NCBI GenBank assembly: GCA_028345095.1
Contig: JAOMCQ010000003.1
Location: forward strand, 1-64,000
DNA from: Candidatus Nitrosopelagicus sp.
GTDB taxonomy: Archaea; Thermoproteota; Nitrososphaeria; Nitrososphaerales; Nitrosopumilaceae
Length of the DNA stretch: 64,000 bases
Reading direction: 5' to 3'
A program made the position numbers and the translations under genes. Positions 51,370 to 60,890 of this stretch are shown piece by piece. The notes beneath the pieces were generated by a model, which was not told the DNA's origin, did not search any database, and saw only the letters and a program-made list of their open reading frames with translations. Every line of letters starts with the position of its first letter. Within the stretch, counting starts at the first letter, position 1.

Positions 51370-53151
51370 TTGCGTATAAGACAACCCATTGTGGCTGTAT
51401 TAGGTCACGTTGATTCAGGGAAAACATCCCTTTTAGATAAAATTCGAGGAACTGGAGTACAAGGACGAGAAGCTGGTGGTATTACTCAACATATTGGAGC
51501 GAGCTTCTTACCTGATGAAACTATTCAAAAACTATGTGGTTCACTTTATGAAAAATTAGGAAAAACAGAAAATAAGGTTCCTGGAATTTTGGTAATTGAT
51601 ACACCTGGACATGAAGTATTCACAAATCTTCGAGCTAGAGGTGGGTCTGCTGCAGATATTGCAATTTTAGTTGTTGATATTAATCGAGGATTTCAACCTC
51701 AAACAAATGAGAGTTTAAAAATTCTTGAAAGTCGTAAAGTACCTTTTGTGGTTGCATTAAATAAAGTAGACATGATATCTGGTTGGCAAGCAACAGATGA
51801 TGCATACATATCCCAAGCAATAAAGAAACAATCTACATCTATTCAAACAAGCATTGATGAACAAATCTACAATGTTGTTGGAGCATTATCGATACTAGGT
51901 TATCAATCTGAAGCATTCTATAGAGTACAGGATTTTAAAAAAGAAATATCCATTGTTCCTGTAAGTGCTAGATCTGGTGTTGGTATTCCTGAATTACTAG
52001 CAGTTTTAGTTGGTTTAACACAACAATTCCTAGGCAAAAAACTAGAACAAGAAGAAAAACAAACACGTGGAATTATCTTGGAAGTAAATGATGAGATAGG
52101 ATTAGGTCCTACAGCAAATATGATCTTAATTGATGGTCATCTTAAAAAAGACGATAATATTGTTGTCGCAAAAAGAGACACTGTAATAATTACAAAACCA
52201 AAGGCTCTCTTATTACCAAAAGCTTTGGATGAAATGCGGGATCCACGAGATAAATTCAAACCAATAGATGAAGTACAAGCTGCAGCAGGGATAAAAATTG
52301 CATCACCTGATCTGGAAGGAGTTCTTCCAGGAACTACTGTTTACGCTTCTTCAAACCAAAAAATTGCAGAAGAATTCAAAGGAACACTTGAATCTGAAAT
52401 GGAATCTGTTTTTATTGATACTGAAACAACTGGAGTAATTCTGAAATGTGATACAATTGGTTCATTGGAAGCAATTACTGAAATGCTTCGAAGACAACAA
52501 GTTCCTATAGCAAAAGCCGACATTGGTTCTGTTACACGTAGAGATGTAATGCAAGCAAAAGCCATTAAAGATAAAGATCGTCATCTTGGAGTCATCTTGG
52601 CATTTAATGTTAAAGTATTTGATGATGCAAAAATTGAATGTGATGAAAGTCACATAAGGGTATTTGAAGATAAAGTAATCTATAGTTTAATTGATACTTA
52701 TTCACAATGGGTTGATGATGATAAATCTGATCTTGAAAATTCAATCTTCAAAGAATTTACTCCAATATCAAAATTCACTTTTCTAAAAGGTTATACATTT
52801 CGTAACAATAATCCTGCTGTATTTGGTATACGTGTGGATGTTGGTACACTTCGACAAAAAATTGCATTTATAAATAAAACTGGTAAAAAAATTGGCAACA
52901 TTCATTCTCTTGAAGCTGATGGAAAAACTGTAAAAGAAGTTAAAACTGGCGAAGAAGTTGCATGTTCTGTACAAAATGTTACAATTGGACGACAGGTAAA
53001 TGAAGAAGATGTATTCTATACTCTACCATCTCCCTCAGAAGCAAAACAACTTTTGAAAAAATATGCTCACAAACTTACTTCTGAAGAATTACAAACACTT
53101 AATGAAATCGTTCGTATACAAAGAGAAACTAATCCAGTTTACGGTTACTGA
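51370..53151 (+). CDS. infB: Translation initiation factor aIF5B
   Basis: 593 residues from a TTG start, like other archaeal aIF5B. GHVDSGKTSLL (12-22) is G1, GGITQHIGASF switch I, DTPGHEVFTNLRARG G3, ALNKVDMI G4, followed by the beta-barrel and domain III (LKCDTIGSLEAITEML) and the final NPVYGY tail. It joins subunits and positions initiator tRNA. Ends the L7Ae operon; its last 7 bases overlap the thioredoxin gene tail-to-tail. Confidence 0.95.
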   Translation: MRIRQPIVAVLGHVDSGKTSLLDKIRGTGVQGREAGGITQHIGASFLPDETIQKLCGSLYEKLGKTENKVPGILVIDTPGHEVFTNLRARGGSAADIAILVVDINRGFQPQTNESLKILESRKVPFVVALNKVDMISGWQATDDAYISQAIKKQSTSIQTSIDEQIYNVVGALSILGYQSEAFYRVQDFKKEISIVPVSARSGVGIPELLAVLVGLTQQFLGKKLEQEEKQTRGIILEVNDEIGLGPTANMILIDGHLKKDDNIVVAKRDTVIITKPKALLLPKALDEMRDPRDKFKPIDEVQAAAGIKIASPDLEGVLPGTTVYASSNQKIAEEFKGTLESEMESVFIDTETTGVILKCDTIGSLEAITEMLRRQQVPIAKADIGSVTRRDVMQAKAIKDKDRHLGVILAFNVKVFDDAKIECDESHIRVFEDKVIYSLIDTYSQWVDDDKSDLENSIFKEFTPISKFTFLKGYTFRNNNPAVFGIRVDVGTLRQKIAFINKTGKKIGNIHSLEADGKTVKEVKTGEEVACSVQNVTIGRQVNEEDVFYTLPSPSEAKQLLKKYAHKLTSEELQTLNEIVRIQRETNPVYGY

Positions 53152-53555
53152 TTCTCCACAAATTTTTTGCAAATCATATGTATTCCTGGTTCTCCTACCG
53201 CACCTATCATTGTATTTGCAATTTCACCATTTTTGAACATGATGAATGTTGGAATTGATTGAACTCCATATTTCATTGCAATATCTTGGGAATTATCCAC
53301 ATTTATTCTTGCAAATCTAACATGCTTGTATTTTTTTGCCATTCTGGTAAATATTGGATGCATTGATTTACAAGGTCCGCACCATTCAGCCCAAAAATCT
53401 ACCAAAAGTAAATTATTATTTGTCATTTCTTGATTAAAATTTTCTGATGTTAACTCCATCACTGGTGTCTTATCTAAAATATTGTTAAGATTTTGCTGTT
53501 TAAGTAAATCTTCTAACTGTTTCTTCTGTATTTTCTCAAATTCGTCATCTTTCAT
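53145..53555 (-). CDS. Thioredoxin-like protein with N-terminal extension
   Basis: 136 residues. The CGPC site is in LVDFWAEWCGPCKSMHPIF, and the cis-Pro in YGVQSIPTFIMFKNG. A 35-residue N-terminal helical extension (KIQKKQLEDLLKQQNLNNIL) is absent from the shorter thioredoxin at 42176 and may direct it to a partner. No signal peptide. Confidence 0.88.
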   Translation of the reverse strand: MKDDEFEKIQKKQLEDLLKQQNLNNILDKTPVMELTSENFNQEMTNNNLLLVDFWAEWCGPCKSMHPIFTRMAKKYKHVRFARINVDNSQDIAMKYGVQSIPTFIMFKNGEIANTMIGAVGEPGIHMICKKFVENQ

Positions 53556-53587
53556 AATCTTTTCTTTTAATTACAATATTTATTGTA

Positions 53588-54004
53588 TTACAAATCAAGC
53601 AAATATTTCATTCTAACTTTGTCATTTTCTTCAATTTCCATTTCATGAAATGTGGGTGATTTTATTTCAACTTTAAATTCATGTTTTTTTAAATCTATTA
53701 ATTCGCCAAAGATTTCTGCATTAATTTGATATTCGTCATTTTTTGTAATATCTAATAAAATTCTCTTTCCAGCAAATCCATCTGTAATTGTTAAGATTAT
53801 CATTTCCTCAAGCCAATTGTACAACAGATATTTCAGATCTTTTCCTTTTACTGTTAAATTTTTACTACTATTTTCTTCAACTTTAGAACTATCTAAAATT
53901 GTGTCTATAACTGAAATTCCTGCTATTTCGAATGCCTCTTTCAAATTATCTGCTGTTACTTCAATTATTGCATCTGTTGCATGTTCTAATGTTTTGTAAC
54001 TCAT
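53588..54004 (-). CDS. Archease
   Basis: 138 residues. EHATDAIIEVTADNLKEAFE and KDLKYLLYNWLEEMI, then a conserved FHEMEIEENDKVRMKYLLDL C-terminus with acidic metal ligands are archease signatures. It activates RtcB tRNA ligase; no rtcB is in the window. Divergent from hisS. Confidence 0.92.
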   Translation of the reverse strand: MSYKTLEHATDAIIEVTADNLKEAFEIAGISVIDTILDSSKVEENSSKNLTVKGKDLKYLLYNWLEEMIILTITDGFAGKRILLDITKNDEYQINAEIFGELIDLKKHEFKVEIKSPTFHEMEIEENDKVRMKYLLDL

Positions 54005-54086
54005 TCCATATTCCTGATATTCTGTTATTAATTAGTTACAACTACAACAGTAAAGTCTAAATTCTTTGTTTCAATTTTTTTTGTAA

Positions 54087-55358
54087 ATGGATCTGCCAAG
54101 AGGAATGAAAGATTTCGAAAACATCGAAATGCAAAAAATTGAATATATCCGAGAAAAATTTCTTTCAACTTCTAAGATATTTGGATTTGAATTAATGGAA
54201 CCTTCTCCAATCGAATTAATGTCTGTTATTGAAGCAAAGAGTGGACCTACAATACGTGACGATGTTTATTTTTTTAATGATAAAGGTGACAGAGAAGTTT
54301 CATTAAGATTTGATTTTACAGTTGGTCTGACTCGATATGCGGCTGGACAAAAATCTATGAAACTTCCGGCAAAAATATCTGCATTTGGCGGTGTATGGCG
54401 ATATGATGAACCACAAAAAGGAAGATACCGATTCTTTCATCAATGGGATATTGAAATTTTTGGAAAACAAAGTACTGAAACTGATGCAGAAATTATTGAA
54501 TTTACCTCGAAATTTTTCTCAAATCTTGGTCTTGAGAACATAATTCTCAGTATTTCTCATCGAAAAATTGTCCAGTCATACGTTTCGTCTATTTTTGAAT
54601 CTGATAAACCTGAACTTATTTCAGATATTTTTCGTGCAATCGATAAAATACAAAAAAAATCAAAACAGGAAATCATCTCTGAATATGAGAAAAAAGGTTA
54701 TGCTAAAGAAAAATTAGAAAAGATAATAGAATTTTCTAAATTAAAAGGGACTCCAGAAGAAATATCTAAAATTTTAGATATAACTCAATTTGAAAATTGG
54801 TCTGAATTAACAATGTTGTTTGAATCCCTAAAAAATCGTAATGTAAATAATATTCAAATTGATTTTGGAATTGTTAGAGGTCTTGATTATTATTCTGGAG
54901 TAGTCTTTGAAGCATTTGATAAAACTTTTGACATAGGTGCTTTAGTTGGCGGTGGACGATATGATAATTTACCATCTGTTTTTGGTAGACCTGATCTTGG
55001 TGCAACTGGTGTTGCAGGTGGTGTCGAACGTATTATGTTAGCATTAGAAAATCAAAATTCTAAATTTAAAATCCAAGATGATAGAATATCTGTTTTATAC
55101 GTAAATGAAGACATGAAATCAGATGCTATAAAAATTGCATCTTTGTTGAGAGCGAATTCCATATTGACTGATATTGATCTTTCTGGTAGGGTACTGAAAA
55201 AACAAATGGAACAATCTACTAATTCCAAATTTGTTATTATTGTAGGTCCTGATGAACTTTCAAAAAATATGGTTGTAGTGAGAAATATGTCTGATAGAAA
55301 TGAAAATCAAATTCTAATATCTGAATTATTAGAATATATCAAAAATATTCTAATGTAA
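54087..55358 (+). CDS. hisS: Histidyl-tRNA synthetase
   Basis: 423 residues. Class II motif 2 is RYDEPQKGRYRFFHQWDIEIFG, the HisA histidine site is RGLDYYSGVVFEAF, and GGRYDNLPSVFG plus GVAGGVERIML motif 3. The C-terminal anticodon domain is complete. Ends in a 9-bp tail-to-tail overlap with aIF6. Confidence 0.95.
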   Translation: MDLPRGMKDFENIEMQKIEYIREKFLSTSKIFGFELMEPSPIELMSVIEAKSGPTIRDDVYFFNDKGDREVSLRFDFTVGLTRYAAGQKSMKLPAKISAFGGVWRYDEPQKGRYRFFHQWDIEIFGKQSTETDAEIIEFTSKFFSNLGLENIILSISHRKIVQSYVSSIFESDKPELISDIFRAIDKIQKKSKQEIISEYEKKGYAKEKLEKIIEFSKLKGTPEEISKILDITQFENWSELTMLFESLKNRNVNNIQIDFGIVRGLDYYSGVVFEAFDKTFDIGALVGGGRYDNLPSVFGRPDLGATGVAGGVERIMLALENQNSKFKIQDDRISVLYVNEDMKSDAIKIASLLRANSILTDIDLSGRVLKKQMEQSTNSKFVIIVGPDELSKNMVVVRNMSDRNENQILISELLEYIKNILM

Positions 55359-56015
55359 AAATGCTCTAGTGAGCATCATTATCTCTGGTCCATTTGTTAA
55401 TGAACCAACAACTACTGAATTATTATTTGCTAATATTCCAGATGATACAAATGGTATTCCACCATTAATTGTTGCGGCTTCAATATTTCCACCTAGTAAA
55501 TTGTTAATGGTTTTCATATCTTCTTCATCAGTTTCTGGATGAACTACTGTTCCATTTTCCGATGTTGTCATTACTGCACCTACTTGTTGAAATCCTGCTA
55601 TTTTAAATTGCATTACTTCTATATCTAACACATCCTGTATTTTCTGTAAATCTTCTTTTGGAATTAAGGGTGATACAATACCACCTTTATTATTGACGCT
55701 CATCATGTTCCCAAGTGCATTATTTTTCACATCTAAAATATCTACATTGAGATTTGTATTTTCCTTAATATGATTAAATTCTCCATCTGAACATGTACTT
55801 GGTAAAAGTATGCCATGATTATTTACTACCATCAAAATTCCTAATACTCTTGCGTTTGCAACTGATATTTCTAATGGTTTGACTTCTAAATATTCAGATA
55901 ATTTTTCAGATTTTCCATCTGCAAATCCTCTTGGCAAAAAGACAAATTCATCATTTACCGTGCTATATATGCCGATATTTGGACCGCTGTAAATATCGTA
56001 TTTGATAATGTCCAT
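55350..56015 (-). CDS. Translation initiation factor aIF6
   Basis: 221 residues. Five pseudo-repeats are visible with the recurring LGxMM/LGILMVVNN-HG-LLPS pattern (VLGILMVVNNHGILLPSTC, ALGNMMSVNNKGGIVSPLIP, VGAVMTTSENGTVVHPETDE). aIF6 binds the large subunit and stops premature joining. It faces the ferredoxin gene across a 140-bp divergent region. Confidence 0.95.
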   Translation of the reverse strand: MDIIKYDIYSGPNIGIYSTVNDEFVFLPRGFADGKSEKLSEYLEVKPLEISVANARVLGILMVVNNHGILLPSTCSDGEFNHIKENTNLNVDILDVKNNALGNMMSVNNKGGIVSPLIPKEDLQKIQDVLDIEVMQFKIAGFQQVGAVMTTSENGTVVHPETDEEDMKTINNLLGGNIEAATINGGIPFVSSGILANNNSVVVGSLTNGPEIMMLTRAFLH

Positions 56016-56143
56016 GCTGTAGATTATTATGAAAAGATATGAACGTAAGTATTTTCAAACAAAAACAGTGTTATATGTTCAAAATAACCATCGATCATTG
56101 TTTAGTCAGTACTAATTTTGTCTAGATTTAAATAATATTCGAA

Positions 56144-56150
56144 AGAGGTG
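56144..56150 (+). promoter_or_regulatory. Shine-Dalgarno site of the ferredoxin gene
   Basis: AGAGGTG lies 5 bases before the ATG at 56156, one of the strongest SD matches in the window and unusual among mainly leaderless genes. It implies a transcript with a leader, perhaps from TTATATG at about 56071. Confidence 0.5.
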
Positions 56151-56155
56151 GAATC

Positions 56156-56713
56156 ATGCCAATTAATGAAGACTTTTGTCATGGCGACAAAAAACCAATC
56201 GGTAAAATTATCGATGGTCCATCTGGTAACTTTCATTGGGTTTGGCCATCACAAGTAGGTGAAGGTCAAAACGAATGGGATGCATCCAAGAATGAACAAG
56301 TCTTAGCCGATTATGAAAAACACGGCGAAGAAATGGTAAAACTTGGAATTACTGGAACTATGGTGGCAAATGATTGGGATGTTTGTGTTGCAGACGGTGC
56401 TTGTATCGAAGCATGTCCAGTACAAGTTTTCCAATGGTACCGAACTGATAAGGACATATCCGGAATAGATGCAGTTAATGATACAACTGACTGGAAAGGT
56501 GAAGGTTCAACTGAAAAAGAAGAACGTCTAGATTACACCGACAAAGCAGATGCTATCAGAGAACACGATTGCATTTATTGTATGGCATGTGTTTCAGTTT
56601 GTCCTCCGCAGGCAGTTCTTGTTGATCAAGCCAATATGGAACCTCACGAGAAAGCAGCCGGAACTTTTGTCAAAATGGAATCTGGTTCAGAAAACCCACA
56701 CGCACACGATTAG
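56156..56713 (+). CDS. Dicluster 4Fe-4S ferredoxin with N-terminal extension
   Basis: 185 residues. Two cluster motifs are seen: [16 protein letters not shown] (first Cys about 79) and [17 protein letters not shown] (about 139). The first has Asp where a ligand Cys would be, as in Sulfolobus-type ferredoxins that hold a 3Fe or a labile 4Fe cluster. An 75-residue N-terminal part ([16 protein letters not shown]) and a 40-residue insert between the clusters resemble the zinc-type archaeal ferredoxins. Highly charged and acidic, a likely low-potential electron carrier, perhaps for 2-oxoacid oxidoreductases. Confidence 0.88.
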   Translation: MPINEDFCHGDKKPIGKIIDGPSGNFHWVWPSQVGEGQNEWDASKNEQVLADYEKHGEEMVKLGITGTMVANDWDVCVADGACIEACPVQVFQWYRTDKDISGIDAVNDTTDWKGEGSTEKEERLDYTDKADAIREHDCIYCMACVSVCPPQAVLVDQANMEPHEKAAGTFVKMESGSENPHAHD

Positions 56714-56793
56714 AAATAATCGTAGCATTCTTTATTTTTCAATTTTTTCTTTTATACTGAACAAATTTTAAGCAGTATTTTGCATCACTTTTT

Positions 56794-56877
56794 GCCGAGG
56801 TCGCCTAGCCTGGTAGGGCGCGGGCCTTGAAAGCCTGTGTTCGCAAGAACGCGGGGGTTCAAATCCCTCTCTCGGCG
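56794..56877 (+). tRNA. tRNA-Ser (TGA)
   Basis: 84 nt: acceptor GCCGAGG/TCTCGGC (G-T at the inner end), anticodon stem CGGGC/GCCTG around CTTGAAA (anticodon TGA), long variable arm TGTTCGCAAGAACGC, T stem GGGGG/CCCTC around TTCAAAT, discriminator G, all as in class II serine tRNA. No intron. Confidence 0.95.
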
Positions 56878-56902
56878 TTAAAATTTTTAATTAAATTTGA
56901 AA

Positions 56903-56909
56903 TTTATAT
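56903..56909 (+). promoter_or_regulatory. TATA box of the small unknown gene at 56932
   Basis: TTTATAT lies about 26 bp before the ATG at 56932, fitting leaderless transcription and the start chosen. Confidence 0.5.
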
Positions 56910-56931
56910 CACATTACTCTTTCAATTATTC

Positions 56932-57222
56932 ATGGGTGATGGAATTGGTGGACCTGTTGTTAGATGTATTTCTGGAAATGTATTTGAATTAGATGTTACT
57001 CACTATAGAAAAGATAATCAGGAGCAATATAGTAAAATTGAAAAAATTCTAATTTCAAAAATAGACAACCCTGATAATCCTGAATATAAAGAAACAACTC
57101 AAGAAGATCTTGAACGTGCATTGAAAGGGAAATTTGTTTCTTGCAATGTTCAGTATAGAGATCAGAATACTGATGCATTAATTTGTAATGTATTTGTTCA
57201 AAAACCTCCAGAAGGTTTTTAG
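56932..57222 (+). CDS. Small conserved-looking protein, unknown
   Basis: The track starts at 56827 inside tRNA-Ser, which cannot be right. From ATG 56932 it is 96 residues (MGDGIGGPVVRCISGNVFEL...). It has several beta-like strands, a charged helix (TTQEDLERALKGKF) and two spaced Cys (residues 12 and about 77). No motif I recognise. Converges on rfcS, 3 bp apart. Confidence 0.6.
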   Translation: MGDGIGGPVVRCISGNVFELDVTHYRKDNQEQYSKIEKILISKIDNPDNPEYKETTQEDLERALKGKFVSCNVQYRDQNTDALICNVFVQKPPEGF

Positions 57223-57225
57223 AAA

Positions 57226-58182
57226 TTATTTAGAATATTTTCCTAATTCTGCAAGCATTGCTGATAATTGAATTTCTGGATTTGAACCAACTAAAATTCT
57301 ATAATCATATTTTGCTATGATTTGTGATAACTCTTCTAAGTGATCATATTTTGTAGCAAATAATGCTTGATTGATATATTTGAGAAAATCTGATTCTGAC
57401 ATTCCATAAACTTTGACCAATTCAATCATTTTATTTCTGGAATCTTGAATCTTTCCAGAAACAGCTAACTTCAAAATATCTTCTACGTCATTTACTTTTG
57501 TCAATCCTGCCGCTGATTTTACACTCTCTTCTGAAATATCTCCAATACTTGCTGCAGTTTGTAATAGATTTATGGCATGTCTTAGGTCTCCATTTGCATA
57601 ATCTGCAATCTCTTTTAGACCTTTTTCATCAGCTTTTCCTTTTTCCTTTTTTAGTACAACCTTTAGATGTGTGGTAATCTCTTTTTCATCAATTTGTGAG
57701 AATTTGAATACTGCACATCTACTCTGAATTGGATTAATAATTTTTGAAATATTATTTGCAATCAAAATAAACCTACAAAATTTTGCTGTATCTTCTATTA
57801 TTCTTCTAAGTGCTGTTTGAGCATCTGAAGTCATTTCGTCTGCCTCGTCCAAAATTATTATCTTAAATGGAATCTCTGTATCTAACCCTGCAAATCTTGA
57901 GAACTTTTTTACTCGCTCTCTTACCATTCCAATTCCTCTTTCATCTGAAGCATTTAGCTCTAATGTGTAATCTTTCCATTTATCTCCCAAAATCTCTTGA
58001 GAGATACATATTGCCATAGTAGTCTTTCCAACTCCTGCAGAACCTGAAAATAGCAAATGTGGCATTTCTTTTTGATTTTTGAGTAATGCCAGAAGGCTAC
58101 CTTTGATGTCTTTTTGATTGACCACTTCAGAGATTTTTTTTGGTCTATACTTCTCAACCCACATAATATCTGAAATTGTCAT
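57226..58182 (-). CDS. rfcS: Replication factor C small subunit
   Basis: 318 residues. WVEKYRPKKISEVVNQ, Walker A GSAGVGKTTMAI, LELNASDERGIGMVRE, Walker B ILDEADEMTSDAQ, sensor ALRRIIED and the SRC arginine finger are all present. It loads the sliding clamp PCNA with RfcL. It is divergent from the GINS-MCM genes across a 117-bp region with repeated TTGATC palindromes. Confidence 0.95.
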   Translation of the reverse strand: MTISDIMWVEKYRPKKISEVVNQKDIKGSLLALLKNQKEMPHLLFSGSAGVGKTTMAICISQEILGDKWKDYTLELNASDERGIGMVRERVKKFSRFAGLDTEIPFKIIILDEADEMTSDAQTALRRIIEDTAKFCRFILIANNISKIINPIQSRCAVFKFSQIDEKEITTHLKVVLKKEKGKADEKGLKEIADYANGDLRHAINLLQTAASIGDISEESVKSAAGLTKVNDVEDILKLAVSGKIQDSRNKMIELVKVYGMSESDFLKYINQALFATKYDHLEELSQIIAKYDYRILVGSNPEIQLSAMLAELGKYSK

Positions 58183-58221
58183 GTTGCAAACAGCATTTTG
58201 TTATTAATAAATGCCTAGAAG

Positions 58222-58297
58222 GATCAATTGATCAAAGCTAATTGTTGAGAAATTTGATCGATCGCTGTCCATAAATCCCTGAAAGGTGTTTGATCAA
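58222..58297. promoter_or_regulatory. Cluster of TTGATC/GATCAA palindromes between rfcS and GINS
   Basis: GATCAATTGATC (58222-58233, perfect 12-bp palindrome), TTGATCGATC (58254-58263) and TTGATCAA (58290-58297) lie within 76 bp of the shared upstream region of the replication genes. Three copies of one palindrome here suggest a repressor/activator site, but GATC is short and chance cannot be ruled out. Confidence 0.35.
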
Positions 58298-58299
58298 TA

Positions 58300-58815
58300 T
58301 TGGAATTAGAAGATGTAATCAAAGTTCATTCGATAGGATATGGTCTAGAAGACGTTAAAGTGGAATTCAAGCATGACCTCAAAATGGACGTATCTGGAGT
58401 ACAGATAGAAGGAAAAGAAAATGAAATGATGAATATTCCTAGATGGGTTGCTAATATTTTAGAATTGGAAAAACATGTAATTATTCATGAACAAGATATG
58501 GTTAAAGAGCTAAAACAAGCAAAAGTGAAAGAAGATGTACAAGATGAAGATTCACTTGCAATCTTAGACAAATATTTCTACATAAAACTTAACTCATACA
58601 TGAAAAAACTTGAGAGTACTGATTTTGATAAAGTAGAAAGTATGCTAAACCAACTAGTTAGAATTAGACAAGGCAAGATAGTTAGATTAGCTGACTCTTC
58701 AAAACTTACTTCTGACCTTTTGTCAAAACTGAGTGTAGAAGAAGAAGTATATTATAATCAAATACATAATGCTAGTCTTGCATTCAAAGAACAAATATTG
58801 GGTAAAAACAAATGA
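58300..58815 (+). CDS. GINS complex subunit, Gins51/Gins15-like
   Basis: 171 residues from a TTG start. MNIPRWVANILELEKHVIIH and KLNSYMKKLESTDFDKVESML, RQGKIVRLADSSKLTSDLLS match the helical A-domain of archaeal GINS15/51. GINS joins MCM and GAN to form the CMG-like helicase. The gene overlaps mcm by 4 bp, the commonest archaeal arrangement. A GAAAGGTG 11 bases before the start is a plausible SD. Confidence 0.8.
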   Translation: MELEDVIKVHSIGYGLEDVKVEFKHDLKMDVSGVQIEGKENEMMNIPRWVANILELEKHVIIHEQDMVKELKQAKVKEDVQDEDSLAILDKYFYIKLNSYMKKLESTDFDKVESMLNQLVRIRQGKIVRLADSSKLTSDLLSKLSVEEEVYYNQIHNASLAFKEQILGKNK

Positions 58816-60890
58816 CGCTTGAAACACAAACTGAATCTGCATTATCTGGATATGTTAAAGAATTTTTACTTGAGTTTAAAGATGAGAAAGGAAATTTTCG
58901 ATATGTTAATGATATTGACAATATGATGCCATCAAAATCTAAATTCATTAATGTTGATTATAATGATTTGGTAACTCATCCTGATATTGAATCTGTATTT
59001 AATGAAAGTCCTGATTCAATCTTGGAAGCATTCTCTAGAGCAATCAAAGAAATTTTACAAGAACGTTTTCCAAAATATGCAAAAAAAATTGAACATGAAA
59101 TAAGAGCAAGAATAGCAAATTATCCAGTTCAACGAAGTTTACGTCAAATTAATGCAGAAGTTATTGGAAAAATAACTAGTGTTTCTGGAATGGTGTTAAG
59201 AGCATCAGAAGTAAAACCTCTAGCAAAAGAATTAGTATTTGTTTGTCCAGAAGGTCATAGAACTGATGTAATTCTTGGACACGGTTTATCTTTAACATCT
59301 CCTGTACAATGTTCAAATCCTAAATGTAATCATAGAGAACTTGGAGTTGAACCTGAATCTAGTCGTTTCATTGATGTACAATTTGTACGTCTACAAGAAC
59401 TACCTGAGGATTTACCTCCTGGGCAATTACCTCATTATCTAGATGTGACTGTTAAGCAAGATTTAGTGGATAATGCAAGACCTGGTGATAGAGTTGTTCT
59501 TACTGGAATTGTTAGAATTGAACAAGAAAAAATGAGTGGTGTTTCAAAAGCAAGTAGTCCTTTGTACCGATTAAGATTAGACGGAAATAATGTGGAATTT
59601 CTAGGAAGTAAAAAAGATAAATCATCTAGAAAAATACAAAGAGAAGAAATTTCTCAAGAAGACGAAAAAATGATTAAATCATTATCAAAAAGTCCTGATT
59701 TGTATCAACAATTGATTGATTCGTATGCTCCACACATTACTGGGCATGAAGTTGTCAAAGAATCAATATTACTCTTGATGGCAGGATCTACCCAAAGAGA
59801 ATTACAAGATGGTAGTAAAATTAGAGGTGATATCAACATATTCCTAGTTGGTGATCCCGGTACTGCAAAAAGTGAGATGTTAAAATTCTGTGTCAGAGTT
59901 GCTCCTCGTGGTTTGTATACTTCTGGAAGAGGTTCTACTGCTGCTGGTTTAACTGCTGCAGTTGTTAGAGATACAAATGGAATTTTCATGTTAGAAGCAG
60001 GTGCGACAGTACTAGGTGACCAAGGTCTAGTATGTATTGACGAATTTGATAAGATGAAGACTGAAGATAGAAGTGCATTACATGAGGTTATGGAACAACA
60101 AACTGCTAGTATTTCTAAAGGAGGAATTGTTGCAACATTAAATGCACGAACATCCATTCTTGCAGCTGCAAACCCAATGTATGGGAAGTACGATCCTTTC
60201 AAAAATATCACAGAAAATGTAAATCTCCCAGTACCACTTTTAACTCGTTTTGATTTAATACATGTAATTAAAGATAAACCTTCAAAAGAAAGAGATACAA
60301 AAATCGCTCAACATATAATCAATCTTCATACTCCTAAAGGAATTGATCAAAAATCACTAATTGATTCTGAAACACTAACAAAATATCTTACTTATGTAAA
60401 AAGAATTGATCCTAAACTTACCAAAGAGGCTGAACAAAAAATTCTTGATTATTATATGAAAATGAGAAACGTTGAGGCTGAAGAGATGATCACTGTCACT
60501 CCTAGACAATTAGAAGGTTTGATCAGAATGGCAACCGCGAGAGCACGTTTATTATTAAAATCCCAAGTTGAAGAAGATGATGCGGAACGTGCAATTTATC
60601 TTTTACAAAATATGTTTGAAAATGCAGGAATTGATGTCAATACTGGCAAAGTTGATCTTGGAGTACTACAAGGTAGACCACGAAGTGAAGTATCAAAAAT
60701 GCAATTATTCATGGATGTAATGAAATCACTTGAGGGTGATCATAAAACTCCAGTTGATGAAAAACAATTGGTAGAAGAACTAGAGAAAACTGGAAAGTTT
60801 ACTGACGAAGAATCTAAGAACTTTATTCGAAAGATGGCTAGAGACTCATCTATTTATGAGTCAAAACCTGGTCATTATAATATAGTATGA
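58812..60890 (+). CDS. mcm: Replicative helicase MCM
   Basis: 692 residues. N-terminal OB domain with a zinc site (Cys145, Cys167, Cys172 in VCPEGHR and QCSNPKCNH); Walker A GDPGTAKS at 347-354; Walker B CIDEFDKM at 408-415; sensor AAANPMYGKYDP, arginine finger LTRFDLIHVI, and a C-terminal winged helix region. It is the replicative DNA helicase. Overlaps GINS and the Hel308-like gene by 4 bp each, so the three are one transcript. Confidence 0.96.
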   Translation: MTLETQTESALSGYVKEFLLEFKDEKGNFRYVNDIDNMMPSKSKFINVDYNDLVTHPDIESVFNESPDSILEAFSRAIKEILQERFPKYAKKIEHEIRARIANYPVQRSLRQINAEVIGKITSVSGMVLRASEVKPLAKELVFVCPEGHRTDVILGHGLSLTSPVQCSNPKCNHRELGVEPESSRFIDVQFVRLQELPEDLPPGQLPHYLDVTVKQDLVDNARPGDRVVLTGIVRIEQEKMSGVSKASSPLYRLRLDGNNVEFLGSKKDKSSRKIQREEISQEDEKMIKSLSKSPDLYQQLIDSYAPHITGHEVVKESILLLMAGSTQRELQDGSKIRGDINIFLVGDPGTAKSEMLKFCVRVAPRGLYTSGRGSTAAGLTAAVVRDTNGIFMLEAGATVLGDQGLVCIDEFDKMKTEDRSALHEVMEQQTASISKGGIVATLNARTSILAAANPMYGKYDPFKNITENVNLPVPLLTRFDLIHVIKDKPSKERDTKIAQHIINLHTPKGIDQKSLIDSETLTKYLTYVKRIDPKLTKEAEQKILDYYMKMRNVEAEEMITVTPRQLEGLIRMATARARLLLKSQVEEDDAERAIYLLQNMFENAGIDVNTGKVDLGVLQGRPRSEVSKMQLFMDVMKSLEGDHKTPVDEKQLVEELEKTGKFTDEESKNFIRKMARDSSIYESKPGHYNIV

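Noticed and set aside
56827-56931. Upstream start of the 56932 gene
   Set aside because: It lies inside the tRNA-Ser; the ATG at 56932 has a TATA box at the right distance.
58183-58299. Replication origin between rfcS and GINS
   Set aside because: There is no Orc1/Cdc6 gene nearby, no long AT-rich unwinding element and no recognisable ORB repeat.
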